Assembly (NCBI GenBank): GCA_022828105.1
Contig: JAJEJC010000007.1
Span: 330,885 to 394,884, forward strand
Source: Dehalococcoidia bacterium
Lineage (GTDB): Bacteria > Chloroflexota > Dehalococcoidia > Bin125
Length of the DNA stretch: 64,000 nt
Direction: 5' to 3'
Part shown: positions 7,888 to 17,584 of the stretch, piece after piece
Layout of the letters: each line of letters opens with the position of its first letter
Numbering within the stretch: position 1 is the stretch's first letter
Program-made: the position numbers and the translations under genes
Notes under the pieces: model-generated
Told to the model about the DNA's origin: nothing
What the model saw: the letters and a program-made list of their open reading frames with translations, nothing else
Databases searched by the model: none

Positions 7888-9558
7888 TCAGTTGGCCTGA
7901 TACGGTCGCGCGCCAAAGCGCCGGCTTGCATCCTCGCTGATGCGGCTGCGGGCGGGCTCGGCGTCCTTGCCGCCTGTTGGGGCAGGAGATGAAGCAGGGG
8001 ATGAGGCGGGAGACGAAGCAGGGGTCCCGGCTGACTTCGGATCGTCCCGCTGTTGGCCCAGCACGCAGACGACCTGGGCCGGACGCTTGAGGATCTCTTC
8101 AGCGACCTTGGAGAGACTGGGCAAGGAGTCCTGGCAGCGCTTCATGTGGCCTTCGCGATTGGGAGCAAACTCCAGGATCAGTCCTTCGTCCGAGGTCCTG
8201 GCATCCTGGCACCCGTCCCGAACGGCGGCGGCCAGCACCTTGTCACGACGCAGCAGCGTTCCCAGCAAGTGATCAAGCAACCGTTGACCCGAAGGTTGCT
8301 GTTGTTGCTGGGGTTGCCGCTCGGTCGCGCGCGCCGGCTCCGGGGAAGCGGATGTTCGGTCCGGCAGGCTGCGCGTTTGTTGTTGATCTCGACGTTGGTT
8401 CTGTCGGCGTTGCCCATCGGAACGCTGCTGCGGTCGTGATTGGCGCTGCTGACCGCCCTGCGGGGCTGCCTGCGGCTGCGGAGCAGGCGCCTCGACAACC
8501 GGCGGTCCGTAGACGATCGACGCGAGCGCCAGTTCCAGCGGCAACGGCTGGTACGGATCACGACGCACGTCGGCCTCAGAGAACGCGCGCAGGGCCGTCA
8601 CGGCGGCCGACGCCTCGATACCCTTGCTGACCTCCTCAAGCCGTTCAATGTCCGGGGCGGACAGCGAGAGCGTCTCGGACGCGCCGGTCAATGAGAGCAG
8701 CACGTGGCGCAGATGCGTCACGACCTGTTTCTTGAATCGTCCGAAGTCGATCGCATCCTCCTGCACCGCCGCCAGGACACCGAGCCCCTCGCTCAGCTCG
8801 CCGCGCAGCGCCGCCGAGGCCAGTTCCATCGCCCGCGCGTCGGGACTCAGACCGAGCGCCTCCTGCGCCGATTCCAGCGTGACCGACGAACCGCACATCA
8901 CCCAGACCTGATCGAGCAGGTTCACCCCGTCGCGCAGCGAGCCGGTCGCCTCGCGCGAGATGATCCGCAGCGCTTCGTCGGGGATCTCGATTCCCTCGGA
9001 CTCGGCGATTGCCCGCAGCCGCGCCACCATGTCGTCGACGCTGACGCGGCGGAAATCGAATCTCTGGCAGCGGCTGAGGATCGTCGGTTTGAGCGCCTCG
9101 GGATCGGTCGTGGCGAGGATGAATATGACATGCGGCGGCGGTTCTTCGAGCGTCTTCAGCAGCGCATCGGCGGCGGGACCGGTGAGCTGATGCACCTCGT
9201 CGATCAGATAGACCTTGAATCGCGCCGATCCGGGTCGGTAGTTGGCCCGCTCGCGCAACTCGCGGATGTCGTCGATGCCGCGGTTCGAAGCGGCGTCAAT
9301 CTCGACCAGGTCGAAGCCGAGATCGTCGTTGTCGCCCAATGCGGTCGCGCCGGTTGAGGCCGTCCGGCCGTTGATCGCCCGCGCCAGAATCCGAGCCGTC
9401 GTGGTCTTGCCCGTGCCCCGAGGTCCGCAGAAGAGATAGGCGTGCGAGATCTTGTCCTGCGCCACCGCGTTGCGCAGCGTCCGCACAACCGGCTCCTGGC
9501 CGACGACCTGGTCGAAGTCGGCCGGCCGCCACTTGCGGTAGAGCACCGTTCCGCTCAC
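7888..9558 (-). CDS. dnaX: DNA polymerase III gamma/tau subunit
   Basis: VLYRKWRPADFDQVVGQEPVVRTL, GPRGTGKTTTARILARAI; GTG start at 9558. Confidence 0.94.
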   Translation of the reverse strand: MSGTVLYRKWRPADFDQVVGQEPVVRTLRNAVAQDKISHAYLFCGPRGTGKTTTARILARAINGRTASTGATALGDNDDLGFDLVEIDAASNRGIDDIRELRERANYRPGSARFKVYLIDEVHQLTGPAADALLKTLEEPPPHVIFILATTDPEALKPTILSRCQRFDFRRVSVDDMVARLRAIAESEGIEIPDEALRIISREATGSLRDGVNLLDQVWVMCGSSVTLESAQEALGLSPDARAMELASAALRGELSEGLGVLAAVQEDAIDFGRFKKQVVTHLRHVLLSLTGASETLSLSAPDIERLEEVSKGIEASAAVTALRAFSEADVRRDPYQPLPLELALASIVYGPPVVEAPAPQPQAAPQGGQQRQSRPQQRSDGQRRQNQRRDQQQTRSLPDRTSASPEPARATERQPQQQQQPSGQRLLDHLLGTLLRRDKVLAAAVRDGCQDARTSDEGLILEFAPNREGHMKRCQDSLPSLSKVAEEILKRPAQVVCVLGQQRDDPKSAGTPASSPASSPASSPAPTGGKDAEPARSRISEDASRRFGARPYQAN

Positions 9559-9619
9559 GTCGCGCCTCCGTCGGCTGCCGAGTCCACGGTCGCAGAGTAG
9601 AACATACAATCTATCTCTG

Positions 9620-10096
9620 TCAACCGCGCGCGGCTTCGGCGAATCCGGCACGCTCCAGCGCGATCCGCTCCAGCTCCTTCATCCGGCGATCCTCCTCTAC
9701 CTCCTCGTGATCGAATCCAAGCAGATGCAGCGTGCCGTGGACTGTGAGCAAGGCCAGCTCGGCCGCCAGTGTGGCGCCCCGTTGCCGCGCCCCGCGCGCC
9801 GCGACCGGCAAGGCGATCACAATCTCGCCCAGGTCGGCCGCGCCGTCGGGCCGGCGCAAGCCGTAGAAATCGGTGTTGAAGGAGAGCACATCGGTCGCCG
9901 AGTCCTCACCACGAAAGCGCCGATTCAGCCGCCGCACGGTGCGCGAGTCGGTGACACGCAGGGAGACGACGCGGGCGACTCGCAGTTTCCGCGATGCGAG
10001 CGTCTCCCGCACGCAACGCTCAAGAGCGTCCACATCAACCCGGTGGAGAAACGGTGGATCGACCAGGATGTCGACGAAATGTCGGTCGGCGCTCAC
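9620..10096 (-). CDS. ybeY: endoribonuclease YbeY (rRNA maturation factor)
   Basis: TDVLSFN, HGTLHLLGFDHE zinc-binding motif. Confidence 0.94.
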   Translation of the reverse strand: MSADRHFVDILVDPPFLHRVDVDALERCVRETLASRKLRVARVVSLRVTDSRTVRRLNRRFRGEDSATDVLSFNTDFYGLRRPDGAADLGEIVIALPVAARGARQRGATLAAELALLTVHGTLHLLGFDHEEVEEDRRMKELERIALERAGFAEAARG

Positions 10097-10097
10097 A

Positions 10098-11570
10098 TCA
10101 GGAGAATATGGCGGCGACGGCGGCCTCGGCGGCGTTGATCAACAGGCCCGGATGCAGGCCGATTACGAGCACGCCGGCGGTGACCAGGCCCATCGCCGCG
10201 AGCACGCTGTTCGAGGGCCGCGCCACCTCGGGCTGAGTGTCTTCATCCTCGACCGTATCGATGAACATCGCCTTGACCGGTCGCAGGTAGTAGGCAGCCG
10301 AGATCAGCGTGTTCACCGCGCCGACCACCGCAAGCCAGGCCAGACCGCTCTGGACGGCCGTCTCGAACAGGTAGATCTTGCCGAAGAACACGGCCGTCGG
10401 CGGCAGACCGATCAGCGAAATCAGGGCGAAGGCGAGCACGAATGAGAGCCAGGGGGCGCGCTTGCCTAGTCCCGCGTAGGAACGGATGTCGTAGCTGCCG
10501 CCGTTGTGGTTGGCGATCAGGATGATCACCGTGAACGCGGCCAGGTTGGTGACCGTGTAGCCGGCGAGGTAGAAGAGGATGCCGCTCGCGCCGAGCAGTT
10601 CGCCTCGGTCGGCGGAGATTGCGGCCAGCCCGATCATCAGCGTCCCGGCCTGCGCCACCGAGGAGTAGGCCAGCATTCGCTTGATGTTGTTTTGTCGGAT
10701 GGCGAAGAAGTTGCCCACGAACATCGAGAGCGTGGCCAATGCGGCGAAGATCGTCTTCCAGTGCTCGGCGAGCAAGTCGTCGCCCAGCGCCTCGAAGAAG
10801 ATGCGGATCAGAATGGCGAACGCGGCCGCCTTGGAGGCGACGGAGAGATATGCGGCGATCGGTGTCGGCGCGCCGGTGTACGCGTCGGGCGCCCACATCT
10901 GGAAGGGCGCCACCGCCGCCTTGAAACCGAATCCGGCGATCAGGAAGACCGCCGCCAGCATCAACGCCTCTTCCTTGCCTGCGCCCTGCCAGGCAATGTA
11001 GGAGGCGATCTCGGAGAGGTTGGTCGAGCCGGTCAGGCCGAGCAGGATCGCCATGCCGTAGAGCAGCACCGCCGAGGCGACTGCGCCTGTGAGCAGGTAC
11101 TTGAGTCCGCCCTCCGAGCCCCAGCGATCCTTGTGGAATCCGACCAGGATGTACTGCGAGATCGAGGTGAGCTCGAGCGCGATGAAGACCATGATCAGAT
11201 CGCGGGAACCGGCCAGCAGTTGCAGTCCGGCGGTCGAAAACAGGATCAGCGCCAGGTACTCGCCGCGCCGCGAGGGCGTTCGTTGCAGGGTCTCGGTCGA
11301 GACGAGCACAGCGGCCATTGCCGCGCCCGCGAGCAGGATCTGGAAGAACACGGCGAACTTGTCGACGACCAGCGCGCCGCCGAATCCCTGCGAGCCAATG
11401 TGACCCTCAGTCAGCAGAATCGCGGAGTAGAGGATCGATCCCAACAGCGCCGCCAGCGTCAAGCCCATCAGGATGCGGCGGTCCTTGAGGAAGAGATCGG
11501 CGAACAGCAGGAAGCCGCCCACGACCAGCAGGACGAGCTCGGGACCGAGCAGATTGACGTCGTTCAGCAT
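10098..11570 (-). CDS. nuoN: NADH-quinone oxidoreductase subunit N
   Basis: Polytopic; APFQMWAPDAYTGAPTPIAAYLSVASKAAAF. Confidence 0.94.
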   Translation of the reverse strand: MLNDVNLLGPELVLLVVGGFLLFADLFLKDRRILMGLTLAALLGSILYSAILLTEGHIGSQGFGGALVVDKFAVFFQILLAGAAMAAVLVSTETLQRTPSRRGEYLALILFSTAGLQLLAGSRDLIMVFIALELTSISQYILVGFHKDRWGSEGGLKYLLTGAVASAVLLYGMAILLGLTGSTNLSEIASYIAWQGAGKEEALMLAAVFLIAGFGFKAAVAPFQMWAPDAYTGAPTPIAAYLSVASKAAAFAILIRIFFEALGDDLLAEHWKTIFAALATLSMFVGNFFAIRQNNIKRMLAYSSVAQAGTLMIGLAAISADRGELLGASGILFYLAGYTVTNLAAFTVIILIANHNGGSYDIRSYAGLGKRAPWLSFVLAFALISLIGLPPTAVFFGKIYLFETAVQSGLAWLAVVGAVNTLISAAYYLRPVKAMFIDTVEDEDTQPEVARPSNSVLAAMGLVTAGVLVIGLHPGLLINAAEAAVAAIFS

Positions 11571-13126
11571 CAGCCGCCTCCCGCCCCTGCAGAGACCACC
11601 GCTTCAATCTCATGCACAATCGGCTCGACGCCCATCTCCAGCAGGTCCATCACGATCGACGGGTAGACGCCGAGCAGCACGATCAGCGCCATCAGCGCGC
11701 CGATGATCGTGTACTCGCTCCAGTGATTGGCGTCGGGCAGGTGCGACCACTTCTCGTCCTTCGGTCCGAAGAACGTGCGCTGCAGCGCCCAGAGGATGTA
11801 GGCCGCCGCGAGCAGCACGCCGAGCAGCGACACCGAAACCGCTGCGGTCTGCGACTCGAACGCGCCCAGGAAGATCGTGATTTCGGCCACGAATCCAGCC
11901 AACGCGGGCAGTCCGAGCCCTGCCAATCCGGCGAAGACCATGCCGATTGCAAGCAGCGGGATGTAGTGCGCCAGACCGCGCATGTCGGCAATCTGCCGCG
12001 TATGCGTGCGGTCGTAGACCAGGCCGACCATGACGAAGAGCATGCCCGTGATCAGGCCGTGTGTGACGAGCTGCATGGCCGCGCCGCTCATCCCCGTGAC
12101 TCCGAGCGCGGACACACCGAGCAGCACGAAGCCCATGTGCGATACGGAGGAATAGGCAATCAGCCGCTTCAGATCGGTCTGCCGCATCGTCACGATCGCG
12201 CCGTAGACGATCGAGACCGCGCCGATGATCGCCAGCGCCAGGTCGGCGTCGGCGCCGACGTCGGGCATCAGCGTGAACAACAGTCTGAGGATGCCGTAGC
12301 CGCCCATCTTGAGCAGCACACCGGCGAGGATTACCGAGACTGCTGTCGGCGCGTCGGTATGCGCGTCGGGCAACCAGGTATGCAGCGGCACGACCGGCAG
12401 TTTGATTGCGAACGCGATCAGGATGAAGGCAAAGATCACCGGAGCGGGCAGGAAGGCCGCCGCAATTGCGTCGGCGCGGATTTCACGGAAGTCGAAGGTG
12501 TCGGCGGCGACGCCGAGCGCCAGGAATCCGACCAGCATGAAGGCCGAGCCGAAGACCGTGTAGAGCACGAACTTGAGCGCCGAGTAGTTGCGGTTGCCGC
12601 TACCCCAGATCGAGATCAGCAGGAACATCGGGATCAGTTCGAGCTCCCAGAAGAGGAAGAAGAACAGCAGGTCGAGCGAGGTGAACACGCCCAGCACCGA
12701 GGTCTCGAGCACGAGCAGCCAGGCGAAGTATTCCTTGGTGCGCATGTCGATGCGCCAGGAGACCAACACCGCCACCACGGAGAGGAACGCAGTCAGCAGG
12801 ACGAGCGGCGTCGACAGGCCGTCGACGCCGAAGGCGTACTTGACGTTGAAGCCGACCGCCTCTGCCGAGATCCAGTCAAACTCGTCGATGAACTGGAAGC
12901 CGGAGACCGAGCGGTCGAAGATGATGAACATCACCAAGGCGATGATCAGTGCGCCGAGCGAGATGCCCAGCGCGATCCACTTGGGATAGTCGCTCGGGTT
13001 GCCGGGCGCGTTCTGCACCAGCCACTGCGTCGGCGTGTGCCTGCCGGGCAGCAGCGCGATCAGCAACACACCCAGGAGGGGCAGGAAGATCAGCAGCGAC
13101 AGGACAGGGAAGCCCGGATCCATCAC
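11570..13126 (-). CDS. nuoM: NADH-quinone oxidoreductase subunit M
   Basis: PLHTWLPDAHTDAPTAVSVILAGVLLKMGGYG. Confidence 0.95.
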   Translation of the reverse strand: MMDPGFPVLSLLIFLPLLGVLLIALLPGRHTPTQWLVQNAPGNPSDYPKWIALGISLGALIIALVMFIIFDRSVSGFQFIDEFDWISAEAVGFNVKYAFGVDGLSTPLVLLTAFLSVVAVLVSWRIDMRTKEYFAWLLVLETSVLGVFTSLDLLFFFLFWELELIPMFLLISIWGSGNRNYSALKFVLYTVFGSAFMLVGFLALGVAADTFDFREIRADAIAAAFLPAPVIFAFILIAFAIKLPVVPLHTWLPDAHTDAPTAVSVILAGVLLKMGGYGILRLLFTLMPDVGADADLALAIIGAVSIVYGAIVTMRQTDLKRLIAYSSVSHMGFVLLGVSALGVTGMSGAAMQLVTHGLITGMLFVMVGLVYDRTHTRQIADMRGLAHYIPLLAIGMVFAGLAGLGLPALAGFVAEITIFLGAFESQTAAVSVSLLGVLLAAAYILWALQRTFFGPKDEKWSHLPDANHWSEYTIIGALMALIVLLGVYPSIVMDLLEMGVEPIVHEIEAVVSAGAGGG

Positions 13127-13132
13127 CCGCTC

Positions 13133-15148
13133 CTAGAACAACACGACGGCGATCCAGATGATCATGCCGCCGAGTCCGATTGACAATGTGCCCGCCTGCA
13201 CCCAGCCGTTCTGCACGAACCGGGACGCAGACGAGACGGTGAGACCTTCGCGCCAGGCGCGGTTGACCACGCCGTCCACGACATGCTCGTCGAACCACGC
13301 CGAGCCCTGGGCAATCCAGCGATAGAAGACCCTGCGGGCCAGGAAGTTCTCGGCCAGCGAGTCGAGATAGAACAGCTCGGTTGCGAACTTCTGCGCCTCG
13401 GGAATCGGCCAGATGCCGCCGATGCCCCAGGAGCGAATGCGGTCGCGGTGGTGAATGAAGGCGAACGCCGCGAACCCCGCCGTCAGCGCGAGCGCGGTCG
13501 AGCCGAGGAAGATGCCCCAGCTCCAGTGGAACTTGCCTGCGTGCGGATCGGGTAGCGCGCCGTAGACCCAGGTCTGGAACTCGCCGCCGATCGTCAGGAA
13601 CCCGGCCACCACCGAGATCACCATCAGAATCAGCAGCGGAACCGTCATGCTGCGCGGAGACTCGTGCGGGTGCGAGGGATCCTCGTTGCCGTGCTCGCCG
13701 GGCGCGACTTCCTCGCCGCCCTTGTACTCGCCGAAGAAGGTCATGTAGACCGCGCGGACCATGTAGGCGGCGGTCAATCCGGCGGCCAGCAGTCCGAGCA
13801 CGAAGACGCCCTTGTTGTGGTCCCAGGCGTAAATCAGGATTTCGTCTTTCGACCAGAATCCGGAGAGCGGGAAGATGCCAGCGAGCGACAACGTGCCTAC
13901 CGCAAAGGTGATGAACGTAATCGGCATCAACGTCCGCAGACCGCCCATCTTGCGCATGTCGAAGGTGTTGGTCGAGTGGTTCACCGAGCCCGAGCCGAGG
14001 AACAGCATCGCCTTGAAGAAGGCGTGCGTCATCAGGTGGAAGACCGCCGCCGCGTAACCGCCGATGCCGATCGCAAACATCATGTAGGCGAGTTGCGAGA
14101 TCGTCGAATAGGCGAGGACCCGCTTGATGTCGACCTGGACCAGCGCCAGGATCGCCGCGCCCAGCGCCGTGCCCGCGCCGATCCAGGCAATCAGGTCCGA
14201 TGCCGTCGACGAGGCGTGAATAACCGGGAAGAAGCGGGCCAGCAGGTAGACGCCGGCGGCGACCATTGTGGCCGAGTGGACCAACGCCGAGACCGGCGTG
14301 GGACCCTCCATCGCGTCGGGCAGCCAGATGTGCAGCGGGAACTGGGCCGACTTGCCGACCGCGCCGGCGATCAGGCCGAGACCGAACAGCGTCATCGCCG
14401 TCTGGCCGATCATCAGGCCGTTGAGCGCGAACATCCCCGCCTCTGCCCCGCTGTCGGCGAGCGCGTTGATCGCGGCGATGTCGAGTGTGCCGGTCTTGCT
14501 GTAGATCAGGATCATCGCGGCGAGCATTCCGAGGTCGCCCAGACGGGTGACCAGGAAGGCCTTCTTGGCTGCCGCCGCCGCAGCCGGACGGTGGAACCAG
14601 AATCCGATCAGCAGGTACGAGGTCAGGCCGACCAACTCCCAGAAGGCGAACAACATCAACAGGTTGTCGGCCAGGACCAGGCCCAGCATCGAGGTCGTGA
14701 ACAGCGCCATGAACGCGAAGTAACGCCGGTATCCATGGTCGCCGTCCATGTAGCCGGTCGAGTAGACCTGGACCAGCAGCGACACGCCCGTCACCACGAC
14801 GAGCATGACCGAGGTCAGCCCGTCGATCCGCACGCCGAGGTTGACCTTCAGATCGCCGGCGCTAAACAGCAGATGCGTACCGATATCAAGCGGCAGACCG
14901 CGCAGACCGATTGAGTCGATCAGGTTGATCACGGCCAGCACGAACGCAACGGCCAGTGCAATGATCAGAGGCGTCGAGGCCAGCCTCGGTCCGCAGAACT
15001 GGTCGGCGATCGGCTTCCAGGCGCGCGGATAGCTCGGATCCCACTCGGGAATCTGGCGCTGCAGATTCTGATTGAGCGCCGAAATCCCGGCCAACGCGAA
15101 CGCCGTCAGCGGCAGAAAGAGAATGACCCAGAAGATCGTCTCCGGCAC
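13133..15148 (-). CDS. nuoL: NADH-quinone oxidoreductase subunit L
   Basis: SAQFPLHIWLPDAMEGPTPVSALVHSATMVAAGVYLLAR. Confidence 0.96.
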   Translation of the reverse strand: MPETIFWVILFLPLTAFALAGISALNQNLQRQIPEWDPSYPRAWKPIADQFCGPRLASTPLIIALAVAFVLAVINLIDSIGLRGLPLDIGTHLLFSAGDLKVNLGVRIDGLTSVMLVVVTGVSLLVQVYSTGYMDGDHGYRRYFAFMALFTTSMLGLVLADNLLMLFAFWELVGLTSYLLIGFWFHRPAAAAAAKKAFLVTRLGDLGMLAAMILIYSKTGTLDIAAINALADSGAEAGMFALNGLMIGQTAMTLFGLGLIAGAVGKSAQFPLHIWLPDAMEGPTPVSALVHSATMVAAGVYLLARFFPVIHASSTASDLIAWIGAGTALGAAILALVQVDIKRVLAYSTISQLAYMMFAIGIGGYAAAVFHLMTHAFFKAMLFLGSGSVNHSTNTFDMRKMGGLRTLMPITFITFAVGTLSLAGIFPLSGFWSKDEILIYAWDHNKGVFVLGLLAAGLTAAYMVRAVYMTFFGEYKGGEEVAPGEHGNEDPSHPHESPRSMTVPLLILMVISVVAGFLTIGGEFQTWVYGALPDPHAGKFHWSWGIFLGSTALALTAGFAAFAFIHHRDRIRSWGIGGIWPIPEAQKFATELFYLDSLAENFLARRVFYRWIAQGSAWFDEHVVDGVVNRAWREGLTVSSASRFVQNGWVQAGTLSIGLGGMIIWIAVVLF

Positions 15149-15152
15149 GCCG

Positions 15153-15332
15153 CTACACCTTCCCCAGGATTTCCCGCGCCACGTGCGTCTTGGAGTCCGG
15201 CACGTAGAGCATCACCGGCGCGAAGTCGCCTTCGTCCTGACGATCCGGCTCGACCACGAAGCGCACCGACACACCCTCGGCAAACAACAACTCGCGCAGC
15301 GTTTCCGCCACGTAGCGATTCGGCACGGTCAT
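15153..15332 (-). CDS. small DUF2007-like protein within nuo operon
   Basis: MTVPNRYVAETLRELLFAEGVSVRFVVEPDRQ...; fills the nuoK-nuoL gap on the same strand. Confidence 0.5.
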   Translation of the reverse strand: MTVPNRYVAETLRELLFAEGVSVRFVVEPDRQDEGDFAPVMLYVPDSKTHVAREILGKV

Positions 15333-15354
15333 CAGCGGGGCCCACATGTCAATG

Positions 15355-15669
15355 TCAGCCCTTCAACAAGGTCGTGCGGTCGACCGAGATGGTTTGCCGG
15401 TTGCGGTACACGACCAGCGCCAGCGCCAATCCGACCGCAACTTCCGCCGCCGCCACGGCGATGATGAAGACCACGAACACCTGGGTCGAGAGCGCGACTT
15501 CGGCCGTGCCGAAGCGCGAGAAGGCCACGAGCGTCAGATTGACCGCGTTGAGCATCAGCTCGACGCCGATCAGCACGCCAACCGCATTCTTCTTCGACAG
15601 GGCGATGAAGAAGCCGATGCAGAACAGCAGCGCGCCGAGGACGAGGTAGTGCTCGAGTCCGATGATCAT
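15355..15669 (-). CDS. nuoK: NADH-quinone oxidoreductase subunit K
   Basis: LVLGALLFCIGFFIALSKKNAVGVLIGVELMLNAVNLTLVAF. Confidence 0.95.
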   Translation of the reverse strand: MIIGLEHYLVLGALLFCIGFFIALSKKNAVGVLIGVELMLNAVNLTLVAFSRFGTAEVALSTQVFVVFIIAVAAAEVAVGLALALVVYRNRQTISVDRTTLLKG

Positions 15670-16277
15670 GTGCTGGCCTCACCGTCAGTCGGCAAGGGTG
15701 GGTCCACGACGTCAACCGGGTCAACCGACCCATCGTCGTCCAGTTCGGCCTGCAGCGACGCCGCGTGCACGGCGGCGTCTTCGTCATCCTGCCGCGCCAG
15801 GGCGATTGCCCCGACCAGCGCCGCGGTCAGCAGCACCGCGCCGATCTCGAAGGGCAGGATGTAGTGCTTGATCAAACTCTCGCCGATCAGACGCGCCTGT
15901 TCGGTCAGCGCCGCCTCGCGCACGGCGCCCCAGTCGGTATCGATCGCCACCCACATCGTCGCGATCATCACCATGATCACGACCACCCCAGCCGGACCAG
16001 CGGTCTTGATGTGTTGCGAGTTGTCGCGTTCGGCGCGCGGCGTCAGCATGATCGCGAACAGCATCAACACCGAGATCGCGCCGACGTAGATGAGCACCTG
16101 TACGACCGCAATGAACTCGGCCGAGAGGGTCAGGTACAGCCCGGCAATGCCGAGCATTGACAAAACCAGCCAGATTACGGCGTGGATCAGGTTGCGGCTG
16201 ACGACGATCATCGACGCGCCGCCGATCGTCATCGCGGCCAGGGACCAGAACGCCAGGTGGAATCCGAAGTCGCTCAT
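15666..16277 (-). CDS. nuoJ: NADH-quinone oxidoreductase subunit J
   Basis: HAVIWLVLSMLGIAGLYLTLSAEFIAVVQVLIYVGAISVLMLFAIML. Confidence 0.95.
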   Translation of the reverse strand: MSDFGFHLAFWSLAAMTIGGASMIVVSRNLIHAVIWLVLSMLGIAGLYLTLSAEFIAVVQVLIYVGAISVLMLFAIMLTPRAERDNSQHIKTAGPAGVVVIMVMIATMWVAIDTDWGAVREAALTEQARLIGESLIKHYILPFEIGAVLLTAALVGAIALARQDDEDAAVHAASLQAELDDDGSVDPVDVVDPPLPTDGEAST

Positions 16278-16279
16278 GG

Positions 16280-17584
16280 TCAGTCGCCGCCCACCTGCAA
16301 CTGCGGCTCCTCGCGCCGCGCCGCCACTTCGCGCGCCGCATTGAGGCCGCCGATGTCAGAGCCGGCCATGCGAATCCGCGCCGGCCGCCGCAGCGGCGCC
16401 GGTCGCGCAACCCTGGCAAAGAGCATGACTGCGCCCAGCGACAGGGCGATGTTGAACACGGCCATGATCGGCAAGGCCACGGTCGTATCCCAGCCTTCGG
16501 AGATCAGCAGGGTTCGTTCGACGAAGGCGACGACGACGAACAACAGGGTCGCCGGCACGAGCGCCTTCCAGCAGAAACCCATGAGCTGATCGACCCGGAG
16601 GCGCGGCAACGTGCCCCGAGTCCAGATCAGCAGGAAGTACACCGCGCCCGTCTTGGCCAGCAAGATGACCCAGCTTGGTACCCACTGGTCCAGACCCCAC
16701 AACCACCAGCCGCCAAGGAAGAACGTTGCGATGAACGCCGAGACCACCAGCGTGTTGCCGAGTTCGACCGCATAGAACAGCCCGAATCGCATGCCCGAGT
16801 ACTCGGTGTGATAGCCGGCGACGATCTCCGATTCCGCCTCTGAGATATCGGCCGGTGTGCGATTCAGCTCAGCCGAGGCCGCGAAGAAGAAGGCGATCGC
16901 CGAGAGCGGGAAGAGCAGGATGAAGATCACGTCTTCCTGCTGCTGCCACTGCACGATCCCGTTGATCGACATCGTGCCTGAGAACACCACCAGCGTGAGC
17001 AGCGCCAGCACCATCGGCACTTCGTAGGAGATCGACATTGCCACGGCGCGCATCGCGCCGAACAGCGCGTACTTGTTGTTCGAGGCCCAGCCGGCCATGA
17101 ACAGCACCAGCACCGCCGTTCCGGAGACCGCGAGCAGGAACAGCACGCCGACGTTGAGATCGGCCACCGACATCCGGGGACCGAACGGCAACACGCCCCA
17201 GATCAAGATGCCGGGAATGAAGACCAGCACCGGCGGCAGGAAGAAAATCAGCTTGTCCGCCGCGCGCGGCGCGAGCTGTTCTTTGAGGATCAACTTGACC
17301 GCGTCGGCGACCGGCTGCAGCAATCCCTTGGGCCCGACGCGGTTTGGTCCGTAGCGCTGCTGGAAGCGGGCGATGACCTTGCGCTCGACCCAGATCAGGA
17401 TCAGCAGTGTCGGACCGATCACGCCGAGAATGCCCAGCGCGCCGAGCACGCCGGTGATGATCGAGGCCAGCCAGTCGGGACCCCAGTCGGCGATCCACTC
17501 GGTGATCAACCGTTGCAGATTGTTCAGGTCGCGGAAGTCGTACCACGCGCCCAGGACGCTGCCGATGCCAGCGAGGTCGGTCAT
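16280..17584 (-). CDS. nuoH: NADH-quinone oxidoreductase subunit H
   Basis: WVERKVIARFQQRYGPNRVGPKGLLQPVADAVKLILKE; ELNRTPADISEAESEIVAGYHTEYSGMRF. Confidence 0.96.
   Translation of the reverse strand: MTDLAGIGSVLGAWYDFRDLNNLQRLITEWIADWGPDWLASIITGVLGALGILGVIGPTLLILIWVERKVIARFQQRYGPNRVGPKGLLQPVADAVKLILKEQLAPRAADKLIFFLPPVLVFIPGILIWGVLPFGPRMSVADLNVGVLFLLAVSGTAVLVLFMAGWASNNKYALFGAMRAVAMSISYEVPMVLALLTLVVFSGTMSINGIVQWQQQEDVIFILLFPLSAIAFFFAASAELNRTPADISEAESEIVAGYHTEYSGMRFGLFYAVELGNTLVVSAFIATFFLGGWWLWGLDQWVPSWVILLAKTGAVYFLLIWTRGTLPRLRVDQLMGFCWKALVPATLLFVVVAFVERTLLISEGWDTTVALPIMAVFNIALSLGAVMLFARVARPAPLRRPARIRMAGSDIGGLNAAREVAARREEPQLQVGGD

Noticed and set aside
11612-13183. 523-aa plus ORF antisense to nuoM
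   Set aside because: Shadow ORF rich in R/Q/E/H/D, with the composition expected from the reverse complement of membrane-protein codons.
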